Assembly (NCBI GenBank): GCA_022497155.1
Contig: MU385718.1
Span: forward strand, 1 to 64,000
Reading direction: 5' to 3'
DNA length: 64,000 nt
Origin: Whalleya microplaca
Lineage: Eukaryota > Ascomycota > Sordariomycetes > Xylariales > Xylariaceae
Of this stretch, positions 12,307 to 24,700 are shown in pieces; the first letter of the stretch is position 1, and the number at the start of each line of letters is the position of its first letter. The notes beneath the pieces are model-generated. The model did not search any database. It saw nothing but the letters and a program-made list of their open reading frames with translations, and had not been told where the DNA came from. The position numbers and the translations under genes were made by a program.

Positions 12307-12376
12307 AAGATCTCTTTTAAGCCTATGGATCTCGGAATAATATTACTCCGAGATCCATAGGCTTAAAAGAGATCTT
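12307..12376. repeat. Perfect 30-bp palindrome with a 10-nt loop containing TAATATTAC
   Basis: Arms 12307-12336 and 12347-12376 are exactly complementary (AAGATCTCTTTTAAGCC... paired with ...GGCTTAAAAGAGATCTT). They enclose the loop ATAATATTAC. The stem lies at the boundary between the RIP-mutated block and normal gene DNA and shows no mutations. It could be two abutting transposon termini, a foldback tip or an origin-like hairpin. No function is assigned. Confidence 0.9.
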
Positions 12377-12643
12377 TAATACCCATATTATCGTGACAGC
12401 AGTGTATTCAAGATGTTCAATAGGTATATAGAGATTAACTCCTTAGTGGGGTAAATTAAATCAGTAGTCAATTTTGGAAAAGAGTGGATGTCTGTCTATT
12501 TTTAAGACTAGCATAGTTTCAAGCCCTTGGTGGCATCACTCTCCGGGCCCATGGGGACGTTATGTTTCTCAACCAAGCCGAGCCAGATTCCTACATATCC
12601 ATACTTCTACCAGGAAGACTCTCAAGCCCTATAGGATAAGTCA

Positions 12644-13733
12644 TTAGCTCAAGCGCTTCGAAAAGCCGCGTGACAACTTACATCCATCGATGTCCTCGTT
12701 GACAGTGCTCTGGATAGAGCACTGGTTTGCCTGGGCCACGCTCTGGGTCGCGATTCCGTTGCTGAGCAAGGGTGTTGAGTCCATGGCACGCTGGAGAGCA
12801 TCGCCCTTCCAGCCAAAGAGGTAGTCGCCGTGAGTGCCGTAGCCTAGGCTGTCTTCGTAACTCCAGACAAAGGGCTGCGAGCCGTCCTCGGGCCACTGAG
12901 ACTTGTCGTTGAACTGAGTGGTGTCCCACATGGTTTCAAAGGCGACCTGGGGTACCCGGACGGGGTGCGATGTCGGGCAAGCACCGGCAGGGACGAACCC
13001 TCCCTTGTTCGTGTTGTACATGTGGTCCTGGTGGTTGGGGCTATCGAGGTTCTTGCCATCCCAGCATCTACGTATAATCAGTGGATAAGGAATATGACTA
13101 CAGAAAGGGCTACTCACGCAGGGAAGTGGTGGATGGCCATGATGCCAGCTGGGCATGGCTGCTTAGGGAACTCGGCAGTCTCGGGGAATCTAGTCATGAC
13201 GTCCTGCAGACAAGTGTAGCGTAGGCCTGGGTTGGTGCCGTCCTTGGTCTCGGGAGACCCAACCGTCATGCGGAACCCCTAGAGTCGTTAGACTGTTTTG
13301 GTTACATAGAAAGTCAACGTACGGGCTTGAAAGCTGTGATCTTCTGGTTTCCGTTTGAGCTAAACGAGTCTTGGAGATAGTAAATAGTCATTCCCCCCTT
13401 CAGGTCGCCCAGGAGAGCATTCGGGTACTGGGGCACACGTTTGTACGTCCCGTTACGGGCCTTGAAGTACAGAACGGCAGTCCAGTAGTTGGAGAAGTCC
13501 TCGGAGAAGCTGCAGGTTGTGCAGGTAGCCTTCTGGCTGGCATCCTCGCTGGGGTCCATGGTGGCGTTGAATGCATTTCCACCGACGATCTGGTGGAGAT
13601 GCGCCGAAGGGATGGCGCCTGGTTCGACGAGAGGGTCGAGGCGTTGGACGCTCAAAGTGGCACATCCGAATCGGAGGTACGCTTGAGAAGGTGCGGCAAG
13701 CGCAAGGACGAAAGCAAGAGAAGACCCCTTCAT
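12644..13733 (-). CDS. Secreted DUF1996-domain protein
   Basis: Three exons read 13733-13323, 13278-13118 and 13067-12644, giving 331 aa. Introns are 44 bp (GTACGT...AG with CTAAC branch) and 50 bp (GTGAGT...TAG), and phases agree across both. Residues 1-18 form a signal peptide ending SQA. The mature start YLRFGCATL, then LHQIVGGNAFNATM, SFSEDFSNYWTAVLYF, GFRMTVGSP and CWDGKNLDSPNHQDHM are hallmarks of DUF1996, a common secreted or cell-surface fungal family of unknown function, often seen next to a WSC domain. No WSC domain is visible here, and the protein ends soon after the conserved domain. The start is the first ATG that precedes a signal peptide; an in-frame upstream extension exists but would mask it. 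It is the first gene beyond the transposon block, about 270 bp from the palindrome. Confidence 0.92.
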
Positions 13734-16580
13734 CTTGATAGTATCGGTGCTGAAGTCGACGTCGTTGTTGGTGATGCAGGCCGGAGATGGTGGTGATGCC
13801 CAAAGGCAGACGGCATGGTTCCCACTTAACTGACATATATACAGAATACTCAAGCATAATCATGAGCAGCGTTCGCTTATGCCGTGTCCCCCAGCAAAAT
13901 ACTTGGGGCTAGATTGTTTATTTCGCATTCATCCAGAGGAGCATAATCAAGGCAATGGTTTCTGTAATTACTAAAAGCACTCACCTGTATCACCGAACTA
14001 TAACGACCACGGCGGCGGCAATGCGCGGGGGGCTGCAGTCCACCTATAGAATGGATAGTTCGTCTGTATTGGGGGCGCTCTTGGGTAAGCATCAAGTTAT
14101 TCAAATCATCATGAGAATACCGTATTCAGCAATACGGCAGTTGGATGATTGGATTCCAGTCCTCATAATCCGGGGACCCCAGTTCCGAACCCCCGAATTC
14201 AGGTAGCTGCATAATGGAATGTCCCTTACCACATTTCCCGTCTACCCCCTGACTGCACCCGGACTAAATATCCGCCTTCACCATGCATGCCCTCCGACTA
14301 CCGGCAATCCCATTCAAGCTGCAGGTGATAGGAGAAAATTAGGGGAAGACCATGAACTGTAAAGAAATTATACGAACAGACTTGACAGGTTATTATTATC
14401 TAAGAATAGACTCAATATGCTACCGACCGGCGACCTCATTCGTCCTTGCTAAGTCCTAAGATACATTTCGTGTTTTTACCGCTGTATTCTGCTTTCACGA
14501 TAGCTTCAGTAATAAGTGGTATTATTAAGACAATGTGAATTTCGGATCGACGGGACAAATACTTGTGTCTCCTGATGGAATGTACCACGAGACAAGTATA
14601 TACCCTAGTAAACAAAACAGTGTCGTTCTAGCTATAGATATAGTCGTTTTGAACGCTTCATAAGTATCACGATATGTGAATTTGATACAAGATAGAGCAG
14701 ACCATATCTGGTGGATCCGGCCAAGCTAACGGATACCTACCCTAAGTTCTAACTCCTCCACTAGGTTAAATCGACCTCGCATTGGTCTCAATCAATATCT
14801 GTTATTTGCGTGTTTAGATGTATTGATCTATATGTAGAATTTAAAACGAGTGCCGGCATACGCGCTCAACGTTACCACGGAGAGGCTCAACATAGTGATG
14901 CTACAGCATGACCATGAACTGTAACCTACAAGAGCCTACCGTCATATTCGTGTTTATGCCGTTCCATTTACCAATGATAAGTCTATACACATGCACGAGA
15001 ATTTAGGCAGTCAAGGGCAGAGACCTCTATAGTGCTAGAACGTTCTTGTCCAGTGAAGTCAGCTATGGGAAATCTTGACCCATCTCACCCCAGGCATCTC
15101 AAAGTACCTGGCCTTGGTATGAATCACCACGATGAATCAGAACAAGGCGGCAAGTCTATCCTAGAACTAGGGATAATGTTATCCCAGCAATCAAGAGAAA
15201 CTCGCCTTACCCCTATTTTACCTCCCCGCCCCCTACAATACCTTCATTTGTTCAGTATTTTTCCTCAAATCTTTCCAGTCCATTTCCCGAGAAAAGATCC
15301 CCCACAGAGAAGCCAGAACAGCTATCTGAATACACCCTCAACACTATCAGCGTAAGTGACTGGTACACTAAGGACGTGATTGAGCCGCATGGACCCGCAG
15401 AAGGCTTTCGCGCCAGCATCCATGCTCGCAGGAGTATACAGGTTACAGCATGTTGTCTTTGGTACTTGCTGTGGCTATTTCGCCTCCTCATGCCCAGAGA
15501 GCGTTGCGCTGTAGTTAGTAAAAAACCCTAGTAATATGAAAATCTCGATGTATACCCGCTGCCACCTTAGATACCACTAGATTAAAATAATTTCGTTAAG
15601 CTTCCATTTTTGTTGTTTTACATATGTTATAAAGTAAAGCAACAGTACTTCGACTTACATAATAAGTTGTACTGAAAGTGAAGTCCTTCTCATACACCAC
15701 GATTATATCAAATTGCTAGGGTATTTTCACGCCTAGAGGTCGTGAAGAGGCGAAATACCCATAGCAAGGACAGCTTGTGATGTGGAACTTGTAGCAAAGT
15801 AGCATTTACAACAGAGAAAAAGCCAATAGATGGCGCGAACCCCCTATGAAAGCCATTGCCGTGGATAACTCTTCATGTGCCACAACGGCTTGGATGGCCT
15901 GGGTCAGGTCTGCCGGTACACGAAGGGGTAGTGTTCCTAGAGGATATACGAGTAACAACTTGCAAGCCATACCAAAGCCAACGCCGTCTATGATCTAAGA
16001 CTCGATGCGCCAACAGTTACTAGGGAATATAGAAGAGCATCAGTATACTTGAGGAAGATACCCTTGGGAATAGATATGTAGATACGTCGATTCATTCACA
16101 CTGTCATTTATACCAAGTAGTCAACTTGCTAAAATCAACTCCCTAACATCAGTCAGGGACACACAGGGCAGCACATGAAAACAGGCCAGGGCAAACAGAC
16201 ACGATGCCATCCATTCATTCACCAGTCATCTAAATACTCTCTACAACCGCACGGCCAGCATCAACATTTCCACACCTACCTCCATCAGCCCGATACCCCC
16301 AATACCCTTGTCACACTTACAACTAAAGGGACAGCGCGCAGCTCTAAATAGGAGGTCTTGAATTGACTATTGTAAGCTCTAAAGAGGAGGAAAAACCAGT
16401 TGTGTGTGAGGGATCCTAGTAATACCCTAATGGAGCTTCGGATCGGCTTAACTGTTGATCCGGTGGACCCCTATAACAGCCCCTATAACAACCTCTGAGC
16501 CTGGCTCTGTGACAACCCTCTACACCCTCCCCCACCAATCCCCACTACCCACACCCCCTACCTCACCCCCTACACCCCCC
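13734..16580. other. Intergenic region, no gene seen
   Basis: This 2.85-kb stretch has only short, unconserved open frames. Composition is normal and not RIP-like. The C-rich run at 16520-16600 is the 3' flank of COG3 in sense orientation G-rich. It likely holds the DUF1996 promoter at its left end. Confidence 0.6.
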
Positions 16581-19221
16581 TCACCCCCTCCCCCTCTCCG
16601 CCTTAACCTCCTTCTGCGCCTGCGCATTGATCTGAATAGCCTCCTTCAACTTCGCCACGACCTCAGGCTGTCCCCCAAACGCCGTCGTGAGCTTCTCATC
16701 CAACTCCCTCTCCGTACCACCATCACCGCCGCCACGTCTGCTGCCGCCGCGCGCGGCCCCGATCAGCAGCGTGCCCCAGCGCTGCGTGAAGGCGTAGATG
16801 CTCTGGCGGAGCAGCTCGTCGAGTTTCTCGTTCGCGTCCTGCTCGAGCGCCATCTGCTGGACCTGGCTGCGGTTGCGCAGGGGGTTGCCGCCACCGTTAT
16901 TCGTATTGCCGTTGTTGTTGGGAACGGTGGTGATGATGGCGGTGGAAGACCAGAGTCCGAGAGATAAGGAACCCCCGAGCACCCCGCGGAACAGCCCGAG
17001 CCAGTTCTGCGGGCTGAGCGCGTCCCAGATCTGCCCGAAGTGCTGCATGGCGGCGGGCTGGGCGCGGACGTCGCCGATCTCGAGCGAGACGAGCCCGTTC
17101 TTGAGGATCAGCAGGTTCTTGATCATGAACAGGTCCGGGTCCGGGTCCGGGTTCGCGGCCTTGGTGGACTTGAGTTGGGCCTCGACGCGCTGGAGGGCGA
17201 GGATCGTCTCGTTCACTATGCGAAAGACTACGGGGCTGGATTGTTGCTGTGGGAAGGTTAGTCGTGGTTGTTCGTTGGATAATGAGGAATAAGTAGATAG
17301 TACTCACGCTTCGCTCCTTGGGCATGGATTGGTCATACATGACCAGCAGCTCGAGTGCCCGTTTCGTGATCGGGTAGGCATTGGATGATGCGACGCCATT
17401 CACCACAGGCATGATTTTGAGGTGCTCAGGCGATATGGGGGCTTTCGATATAGACTTAGTCACCTCGGCTTCGAAGCAGTTATCCGTGAAAGGCCAAAGG
17501 TGCTCGACCAGCAACCGTATAGTGACATCATGGCAATGGATCGAGTACTGCGTCTCCTCCTCGTCGTATTCCAACAAGAGGTACTCGTTTGTGATCCATC
17601 CGAGAAGGTTGCAGATGGTCTGAAGCTCGCTTGACTGCAGAACAGGTTGCAAAGTAAGCGCAATCGGAGCCACATTCGCGGGATTGACTAGAGCCTTCTG
17701 CTGGCTCTTCAGGGAAGAATAAGCAGACTGGGTATCCGCATTGTACTGCGGCTCAATTGAGAAGATCTTGGCGAATAAATTGGCTTCATTGAAGGATCGC
17801 TCGTAGCATTGCTTGATGAAGTTGCGACATGCTGTCTCCACATTGACCTCCTTAGTCTCCTTCTTAAAGACCTCGAGGTCGTGTTGGGTTATGGGACGTA
17901 AATCCCGATCTCTCAGATCGGAATAGGACGAGAAGATGTTCACGGCCGTGTTGACATAGTAGTCAAAGCTCTGTCCAGGAATTGGTCTCCCCAACTGGTC
18001 ATAACAGCTGCGGATGACGCGCTGAACATTCGCAATCAGCCCGTCGGCTTCAAGCATCATTTCCTCGGATCGACCATAGGCAAGTGCGTGTCTCGCAGAC
18101 TCAGACTGCGTGGCTGCAATCTGTTTGGAGACTTCGGCAGATATCCGGTTGAGATGGTTGGTGAAGCCAACCTCGAGCAGGTGAAGGGCCTTGGTTAGCA
18201 GAGACTGGTACCTGGCCAGATACGATTCTGCATCCCGGTAATCAGGCTATCACATGAGGTTAGTTAAAAGCATAAGGACAGATGCTGTAATCAGACATAC
18301 ATGTTGGACCATGAAGGTTATACAAGCATCCAGATTAATCAAAATCTCGCCAAAGTCCTCATGGTGAACCAATCGACTGGCGCCAGGCGCGTTGAGCCGC
18401 CTTGTAACACCGTCGAGATATTCATAGTAGTGTAGATCCGTTCCGACCTCATCGGCCAACTTTTGCAACCTTCTTTCCTCTGATAGCAGATCATCGCATT
18501 GTGCCTTGAACAAGGAGGTTCGGGTGTCAACGTCGCGGAACGAATCGGCCAAGGAGGTAAGCAGACCTAGCGCACCGTTCGCGTCGGTGATTAATCTGTC
18601 AAGATGCCGCTCAGTCATCTTCAGCTGATCGCGGTAGAGTCTATGATCCTGTCAGCGACCGCATTGTCGCACGCTTCAGCAGAGTGCATGCATCATACAG
18701 ATACTCGTTCTGACTGGCCTCGAGCAATTCATTGTCGGGGGAGGTCAACTGAGGTAGTTTCCGCGATCGAAGGGCCGCTTCGGGCTTTTCCACCATCAGC
18801 GCATCCAGGTTCCTCTCCCTCGTCTTCTTCCGCCTCTTCTTATCCTTGGACAGCTGTGCCCGTACGACATGGTAGAAATCGGAGTAGGACTTGGCTCTTC
18901 GGGTCAGAGTTGGTTCGGGTGGGCCAATTGGTGTATCTGGCTCTTCCAGCAGCTTTTCCAAGGGCTCTACGGCATCAGGTTGGTTGTCGCCCTAGGCTCG
19001 CTATTATATTAACAACCACTCTTAAAGACACAGACACAGACACAGACACAGACACAGACACAGACACAGTGGGCAAGATAGATGGATGGGATGATGAAAC
19101 ACACATTCGGCTGTTGGAGGAGAGACGCCCTCCTCCTGTGGCCTGTTCCGGTCTGTGGTATAGAAGGACTCCTCTTGTGGGAGTGGTCGGGCACGAAGCT
19201 GTACCAGGAGTCTTCGTACAT
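16581..19221 (-). CDS. COG3: Conserved oligomeric Golgi complex subunit 3 (Sec34)
   Basis: COG3 is a lobe A subunit of the COG tether, which captures vesicles in retrograde transport within the Golgi. I read five exons: 19221-19105, 18991-18705, 18640-18301, 18246-17308 and 17246-16581, giving 782 aa; all phases match. The N-terminal exon starts MYEDSWYSFVP and carries a HRRRASLLQQPN block typical of fungal Sec34. The Sec34 N-terminal coiled region spans about 125-280 (LYRDQLKMTERHLD, LADEVGTDLHYYEYLDGVTR). The C-terminal helical region follows. Introns are 113, 64, 54 and 61 bp. Intron 1 contains a hexanucleotide microsatellite. Intron 2 removes an otherwise open stretch; splicing joins NE to LYRDQ, which fits the family better than reading through. 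It is divergent to FMP25. The tail from about 700 on is Gly/Asn/Arg-rich and poorly conserved. Confidence 0.93.
19027..19069. repeat. Hexanucleotide microsatellite (ACAGAC)n in COG3 intron 1
   Basis: About seven units of ACAGAC sit inside the first intron of COG3, near its 3' splice site. They are read as GTGTCT units in the sense strand. Length variation is expected but would not change the protein. Confidence 0.9.
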
Positions 19222-19934
19222 GTTTTGTGGTGTCGATTTGTCGGGTTGGAGGACCAAGTGTCAGAGTCCCGCCCCAGCACGTTATCGATTTATCGATTTA
19301 TCGTGTTATTGATAGCATTTTATGTGGGTAGCTGGGGAAGAACGTCAGTGGACAGCTTGCGCGTGGTCCAAAGCAGGTCGGAGTTTGGATTTGTCCGTTG
19401 TCCGACCTAAGCTAAGGCCGACCGTCTGTAACTCCCCACACAGAGCCTCCAGTCTGCTGCAAGAACCCCTAAATTGTAAAACGTACGGAGTAGGTACCTA
19501 TGACTGCTAGGTGTGATCGCGTATGCACAAGTACCTATGCGGGGTCTCACTCCCAGACTCCAGGTTGAACCCTCCATTGAACCCTGAGTTGAACCCCTCA
19601 GCCCTACAATAAGAACGCACAGACCAGGTATGTCAGCATGTTAGACCCCAAAGCTAAAGTTCTTTGCGTAAGACGTTATTGATTTATTTCGCTCTATTCT
19701 CATTGGTTGGTTGTATGACCTCACCACTTCCGCACCTACAGTAGAGACAAGTCCTGTTGCCTCAACTCGACACCAATCACTCGCAATTCGCAATCATCCG
19801 AAAATGGTTGAGGGGTAAAAGTCTTGCCATGAATTAGCACACCGAACTTCCGAATTGTACAACAATCCCGGCGCTTCCATCAATTGAAGAATCTCAGCGA
19901 GAGTCGAGACAACCCTTACCGGTACATCTCGACC
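19222..19934. promoter_or_regulatory. Divergent promoter region between COG3 and FMP25
   Basis: These 713 bp separate the two start codons. A CCAAT box lies near 19771 (ACCAATCAC), and ATTGGTTGG near 19703 is a reverse CCAAT. No clear TATA box was seen. Two housekeeping genes firing away from each other share this region. The open frames inside it are not conserved. Confidence 0.5.
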
Positions 19935-21788
19935 ATGACGCCACATCGAATTGCTCTACGCCGGACATCGCTACTATGCCGTTCCCTCCACCCCAAGCAT
20001 TCCTCCATACGCCAATTTCCGAGACTCATTGGTACATTGAGAGGGCGTGAGCCCCCAGAGGGAAATGAGGGAAATGAGCGTGAACATGGGCGCAGACGGG
20101 GAGGCGCAGGAAGGTTCCTGGGTGGCATGCTGGTAGCCCTGGCAGCATCAGGAGGGGCCGTCTGGCTCTATTCATCACTGAGTAAACCAGAGCCGAAACC
20201 CCGCGAAGCCACCATCGAATACGAGAAAGTCCGACCGCAGCCCGAGTCCGAGGAAGACAACCGAGATATCATCAGCAGCCAACATCTGCAGGTGAAGAAG
20301 AGCTGGGAGAACCCGGGCGTCTATGCGTGGGGCTCGAACTCCGGCCGGGTGGCGGCCCCTGATTCCACCGATAATGTCGTTAAGACACCCAGGAGAATAC
20401 CATATTTCGATGGACAATTGCTGCGTGATCTTAAATTAGATCGGGAGTTTGGTGCTGCTGTGACGGAGAAGGGTGACTTGGTCCAATGGGGTGTCGCCTT
20501 CTCACCAGCGAATCCCATGCCGGCCCTGACGCTGAAAGGCAAAGACCTTGCCAAGATTAGCATCTCACAAGACCGTATAATTGCTCTTAGCAAGAGTGGC
20601 ACTGTCTACTCCCTGCCCGTGGCTAGGGCTGACCAGACATCGGGTGGAAAGCCCAATGAGGGATCATGGTTCTCCTTTTGGTCATCCAGTTCAAGCCCTG
20701 TCAGCTACCGGCAACTGAAACCGAAAAACCTCCAATGGAATGAAAGCATAACCGACATAACCAGCGGCCTCGAGCACGCTCTCCTCCTCACATCCAAGGG
20801 GCGCGTATTCTCCGCCGCCTCCAGCACCTCCGACTTCCCATCCAAGGGCCAACTGGGCATCCCCGGCCTGACCTGGGCCACGCGGCCCAAGGGCCCCTAC
20901 GACCAACCCCACGAGATCCTCGCGCTGAAGGGCTTCAAGATCGCCAAGATCGCCGCCGGCGACTACCACTCGCTCGCGCTCGACAGCGACGGCCGCGTCT
21001 TCGTCTTCGGCGACAACTCCTCCGGCCAGCTGGGCTTCGAGGTCGAGCGCGAGATCCCCTTCATCGCCACCCCCGTGCCCCTCCCCTTCAACAAGATCTA
21101 CAGCGGCACGCGCCTGCAGCCGCGCATCACCTCGGTCGCCGGCGGCGGCGCGACATCCTTCTTCACCGTGGACGCGACGCGCGTCGCCGGCCCGCGCGAG
21201 GTCGTCGATGGCGATACAAGTGCGATCAGGGACCTCGGACGCGTGACCGCCGACGTCTGGGCCTGCGGCTCGGGCATCTGGGGCTCCCTCGGCACGGGCC
21301 GCTGGACGCACGTCTCGCTCGGCCCGAGCAAGATCAAGGCGCTCTCCGGGCTCTACGAGTGGAACGAGGACCTGCGCGCCGTGGCGCCGATCCGGCTCGC
21401 GCACCTGAGCGCGGGGAGCACGCACGCGGCGGCCGTGATGGATAACTGGACCGAGGTGTCCGTGTCGCCGAACCCCAACGCCAATTCCAGCGCCGGCGTC
21501 TCGCCGAACGAGACGAACTACGGCGCCGATATCGTGTTCTGGGGCGGCAACGAGTTCTACCAGCTCGGCACGGGGAAAAGGAATAACGTCCCGGTTCCGA
21601 TGTATATACAGCCCCTCGACGGCGGGCTGGGGGACGCGGAGAAAGGGCGGCTCGGGGAGGAGCATCGGTTTCAGATCACGCCGAGGACTACGGTGAGGCT
21701 TGGGGAGGAGGGGAGGGGGAGGAGGGTCAGTGTGCAGCAGAGGGTTGAGTGCGGGAGGTTCGTTACTGCTGTTTATTCGGGGACGTGA
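19935..21788 (+). CDS. FMP25: FMP25-like mitochondrial RCC1-repeat protein
   Basis: Single exon, 617 aa from ATG at 19935; the frame is open back to 19884 but without an earlier ATG. The first 40 residues are basic and lack acidic residues (MTPHRIALRRTSLLCRS), a mitochondrial presequence. A membrane segment lies at about 61-79 (GGMLVALAASGGAVWLY). RCC1-type repeats follow from about 125, with VYAWGSNS, ITSGLEHALLLTSKGRVF, IAAGDYHSLALDSDGRVFVFG, WACGSGIWGSLGTGRW and FWGGNEFYQLGTGKRN. Yeast Fmp25 is an inner-membrane protein of this layout needed for respiratory complex III assembly; that role is taken from the family and not shown here. The second half is strikingly GC-rich. The 3' flank has a GAA-rich run at 21835-21870. 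Confidence 0.92.
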   Translation: MTPHRIALRRTSLLCRSLHPKHSSIRQFPRLIGTLRGREPPEGNEGNEREHGRRRGGAGRFLGGMLVALAASGGAVWLYSSLSKPEPKPREATIEYEKVRPQPESEEDNRDIISSQHLQVKKSWENPGVYAWGSNSGRVAAPDSTDNVVKTPRRIPYFDGQLLRDLKLDREFGAAVTEKGDLVQWGVAFSPANPMPALTLKGKDLAKISISQDRIIALSKSGTVYSLPVARADQTSGGKPNEGSWFSFWSSSSSPVSYRQLKPKNLQWNESITDITSGLEHALLLTSKGRVFSAASSTSDFPSKGQLGIPGLTWATRPKGPYDQPHEILALKGFKIAKIAAGDYHSLALDSDGRVFVFGDNSSGQLGFEVEREIPFIATPVPLPFNKIYSGTRLQPRITSVAGGGATSFFTVDATRVAGPREVVDGDTSAIRDLGRVTADVWACGSGIWGSLGTGRWTHVSLGPSKIKALSGLYEWNEDLRAVAPIRLAHLSAGSTHAAAVMDNWTEVSVSPNPNANSSAGVSPNETNYGADIVFWGGNEFYQLGTGKRNNVPVPMYIQPLDGGLGDAEKGRLGEEHRFQITPRTTVRLGEEGRGRRVSVQQRVECGRFVTAVYSGT

Positions 21789-24700
21789 GGAGCCGATTAG
21801 TTATCAGTTAGTCAGTCAGGGTGAAAAGTTTGAAGAGGAAGAAGAAGAAGAAGAAGAGGAAAGGAAGGGAAGGGGAAAGGGAACTTGTGTTTGGATATAG
21901 GTATGTGTATAATGCATGCATGGCAATGAACTTGCTCAAAAGGGGGGAGATGCCTACATGCCTAGGGCCGAGGTAAGTGAGAGTGGGTGTAGGATATGTA
22001 GGTAGATTGACTACCTATGGCTAGGTAGAGAGTATATAGGCCCGGACGATCATTATGGATCACGTATGATAAGATACCCCCCTTCTCAATTTATGGGTTT
22101 TGTGTTGATATGGATTGTGATGTGTGTGATTATGTTTCTACTGGTGGTAAGCTGTTGTTGAGTGTATATTGGATGATTGGTGATATCCGGTATAGTTTCT
22201 AGCATCTAACACAACACGAGTGGCACTATGTGACGTTGTTTTGCACAACATGAACTGTCTTCGCTACTAAGATTCTTCCATCAGATAACTAGCTCTTCCG
22301 CATAAAAAGGTCGTTAGGAATAGACAAGCTATCGAGATAACACACGGCGTGTGTGAGCAAACTCCGGCGGAATTTTTTTTTTTTTTTTTATGCATGATGT
22401 AGGTTGTCAAAGTGCGTGGTTGTATGGATAGAGTTTGGTAAAGTCTTTTCTAGCTAGCTAATAACTTGAAACTAGACGTTGCACCATCTCGCTATTCAAG
22501 ACAGTCGGTCATCTTGAGTCAAGTGGGATAGAGAAGTATTTTCTACGATTCTGATAATGGTATAATGCTTTAAGGCAGAAGAAACTGATATATTGTTTGT
22601 GGTAGCTCTCACTCTTCAAATCCGTGTCTTAGGCTGTTCACCTCGACTTCGGGTTATAGTCTGCCGTGTCAAACCAATCAGGAAGTTGATTCGCCCATGA
22701 GTCTGTTAATCTATTAAAGTTTAATAGTTAGTTGTTTGCATATATTTATGTGTATACTTGCCATCTAAAGTAGTCTACGACCATCGTCCCTACCTTCGTT
22801 ATGGTATTTAGATAGCTTGAAGTGAATAGATCCGCTTACTCTATGTGAACGATCACGTACTACTTGTTCAATCCTCATTACAAGTGATCATGGTAGTTTA
22901 AATAATTATTGTTATTAAGTTGAGGTGAGCTTTCAGCTTGTCTGCTTGTGTTATTCGTGTCATATAATTCAAGTAGGTTCAATGTTGGCAATGGCCGTAT
23001 TGTCGCGAAGGTTAATTCAACTATGATTTTGAAGTATCTCTCCTTGATTATAGTAAACAAAACGATGTTTCTCTCTGGTAATCCCACCCTTGGTAGCAAC
23101 ATGGGTGGTAGCGTATGAACGGAAGACTAGTACCCAAATCTTATTTCCTAGTATCATTCTTGGGATGCTATATATCTTTATTGCCATCATGTGCTTAGCA
23201 ACAAGGAGAGCTAGCAGGGAGACTTTCAATGGTCCCTCAAAGTCTTTCTTCTGTGGAAAGAGATTCATTTCTTTTAATTCTGCCTTTTTGTGAACAAGTG
23301 TTGGTTCCGAGACAGTGCCACTCGATGTTGAATACATCACCGCCTAGTTTCTGGTCTTAGTTCGCATATGGACCGCTGCTTCAGGATTTGAATGACAATT
23401 GATGCCGAAATTCCGAGACCTTGAAGTAAGGAGCAGAGTTGCTACGCTTTTCCACATTTCAGGGGGGCTAAATCAGTCTTTGTAAGCATAGGGCATCCGC
23501 TAGACAGCATTTCCTGGAGTTGGTTATCTGATGAGTTCAGAGGGTATTATCTGTTGTTAGCATCATTAGATCAAATAAGTATATAGCTATAGATCACTAA
23601 ATGCTAATAAATCTTTGACAGAGCTTCCGAGTAATTATTCACTTCCACCTACACGACTCAAGTGTTACGCATAGGGATATCCAAGACAACTAGTCTCGAG
23701 TGGCTTCAGGATCATATCCAGACTCTGTGAGATTCACCGATGTCACAGCATATAGCAAGATCCAAGAGGTCAATCTATGAGGTGTTTACATGTTGTCATA
23801 GTATTGAAGTCGTGTAACAGCACCTTCGCGACTAGTCTAGTTCTATTTGGGTCTTGAAGCTTCAGGGGATCACATCTCAGCCTCTCGGACCCTTTTGTAC
23901 ATCCAATCACATGGTGGTCGCCTCTTGACGTTCTTCATTGCAAATGATCACAAGGCAATTGTGTTTGATATGCAACGATATGCAATGTCGGACCCGCGAT
24001 CAACCCATCAATGCTCGCTATAAGCAGAGATTATGTAGCCGCGTCGCGAACTCACATGGATTTGAGTAATTGTAGGCGGGCTCACCTCGGAATCAAGGCA
24101 TATAATTAAGCGGCTTACTTTTCACAGGTGACCAATTGTGTCGGGTGAAGTAAATGAGCTACTGATGACAATGAGTTAAGACTATGAGGCTTGACATTGG
24201 GATGACCGCGATGAGATAACTCGCAAAGCATAGCCCAGGAGGCCAGAAAGTCAATTGTAAAACTGATAGATTTGTAATATGTACCTGCAGAGTTTGCGGT
24301 AGTTTTGAGTATCATATAGTAGGAAGAGGGAGAGTAGAGGACTGCGTACATGTTGTCTTCTCAAGACACAAATTAAACTAACTAGGTTGGTGTATATACT
24401 ACATATAGGTAGCACACAATTGAAGTTAACAGTAAAAAGTTCTATATTCGTAAACTTTGTAATTATTTCTCAATTAACATTAGAGGTCAGTTTACGGAGT
24501 ACTTGGACTAGTAAGTTGCGGTGACGAAAACTCCAGCACCGAAAACCAGGGCAGTCGGTCGAATACACACGAAAACCAGCAGTGGGAATTCGTTCCTGGC
24601 GATCAGAAGGTCAAGCTTTGGCCACAGTTTAACAAAATTACGCCTCTTAAAATTCCCATTCTCCAGATGGGAATTTCAGAGGTCAACACCTACTCAAAGA

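Noticed and set aside
12307..12376. Integrated geminivirus or genomovirus
   Set aside because: Only the loop nonanucleotide is present; no Rep or capsid-like sequence was seen nearby, so a viral insertion is not claimed.
15032..15355. 107-codon plus-strand frame
   Set aside because: No domain, no codon bias and no splice context; likely chance.
18604..19410. 268-codon plus-strand frame opposite the COG3 N-terminus
   Set aside because: It runs through COG3 exons, introns and the microsatellite (giving a TDTDTD run), so it is a shadow frame.
20691..21665. 324-codon minus-strand frame opposite FMP25
   Set aside because: Shadow of a GC-rich coding exon; composition is Arg/Ala/Gly/Val-biased and no domain is seen, while the plus strand encodes clear RCC1 repeats.
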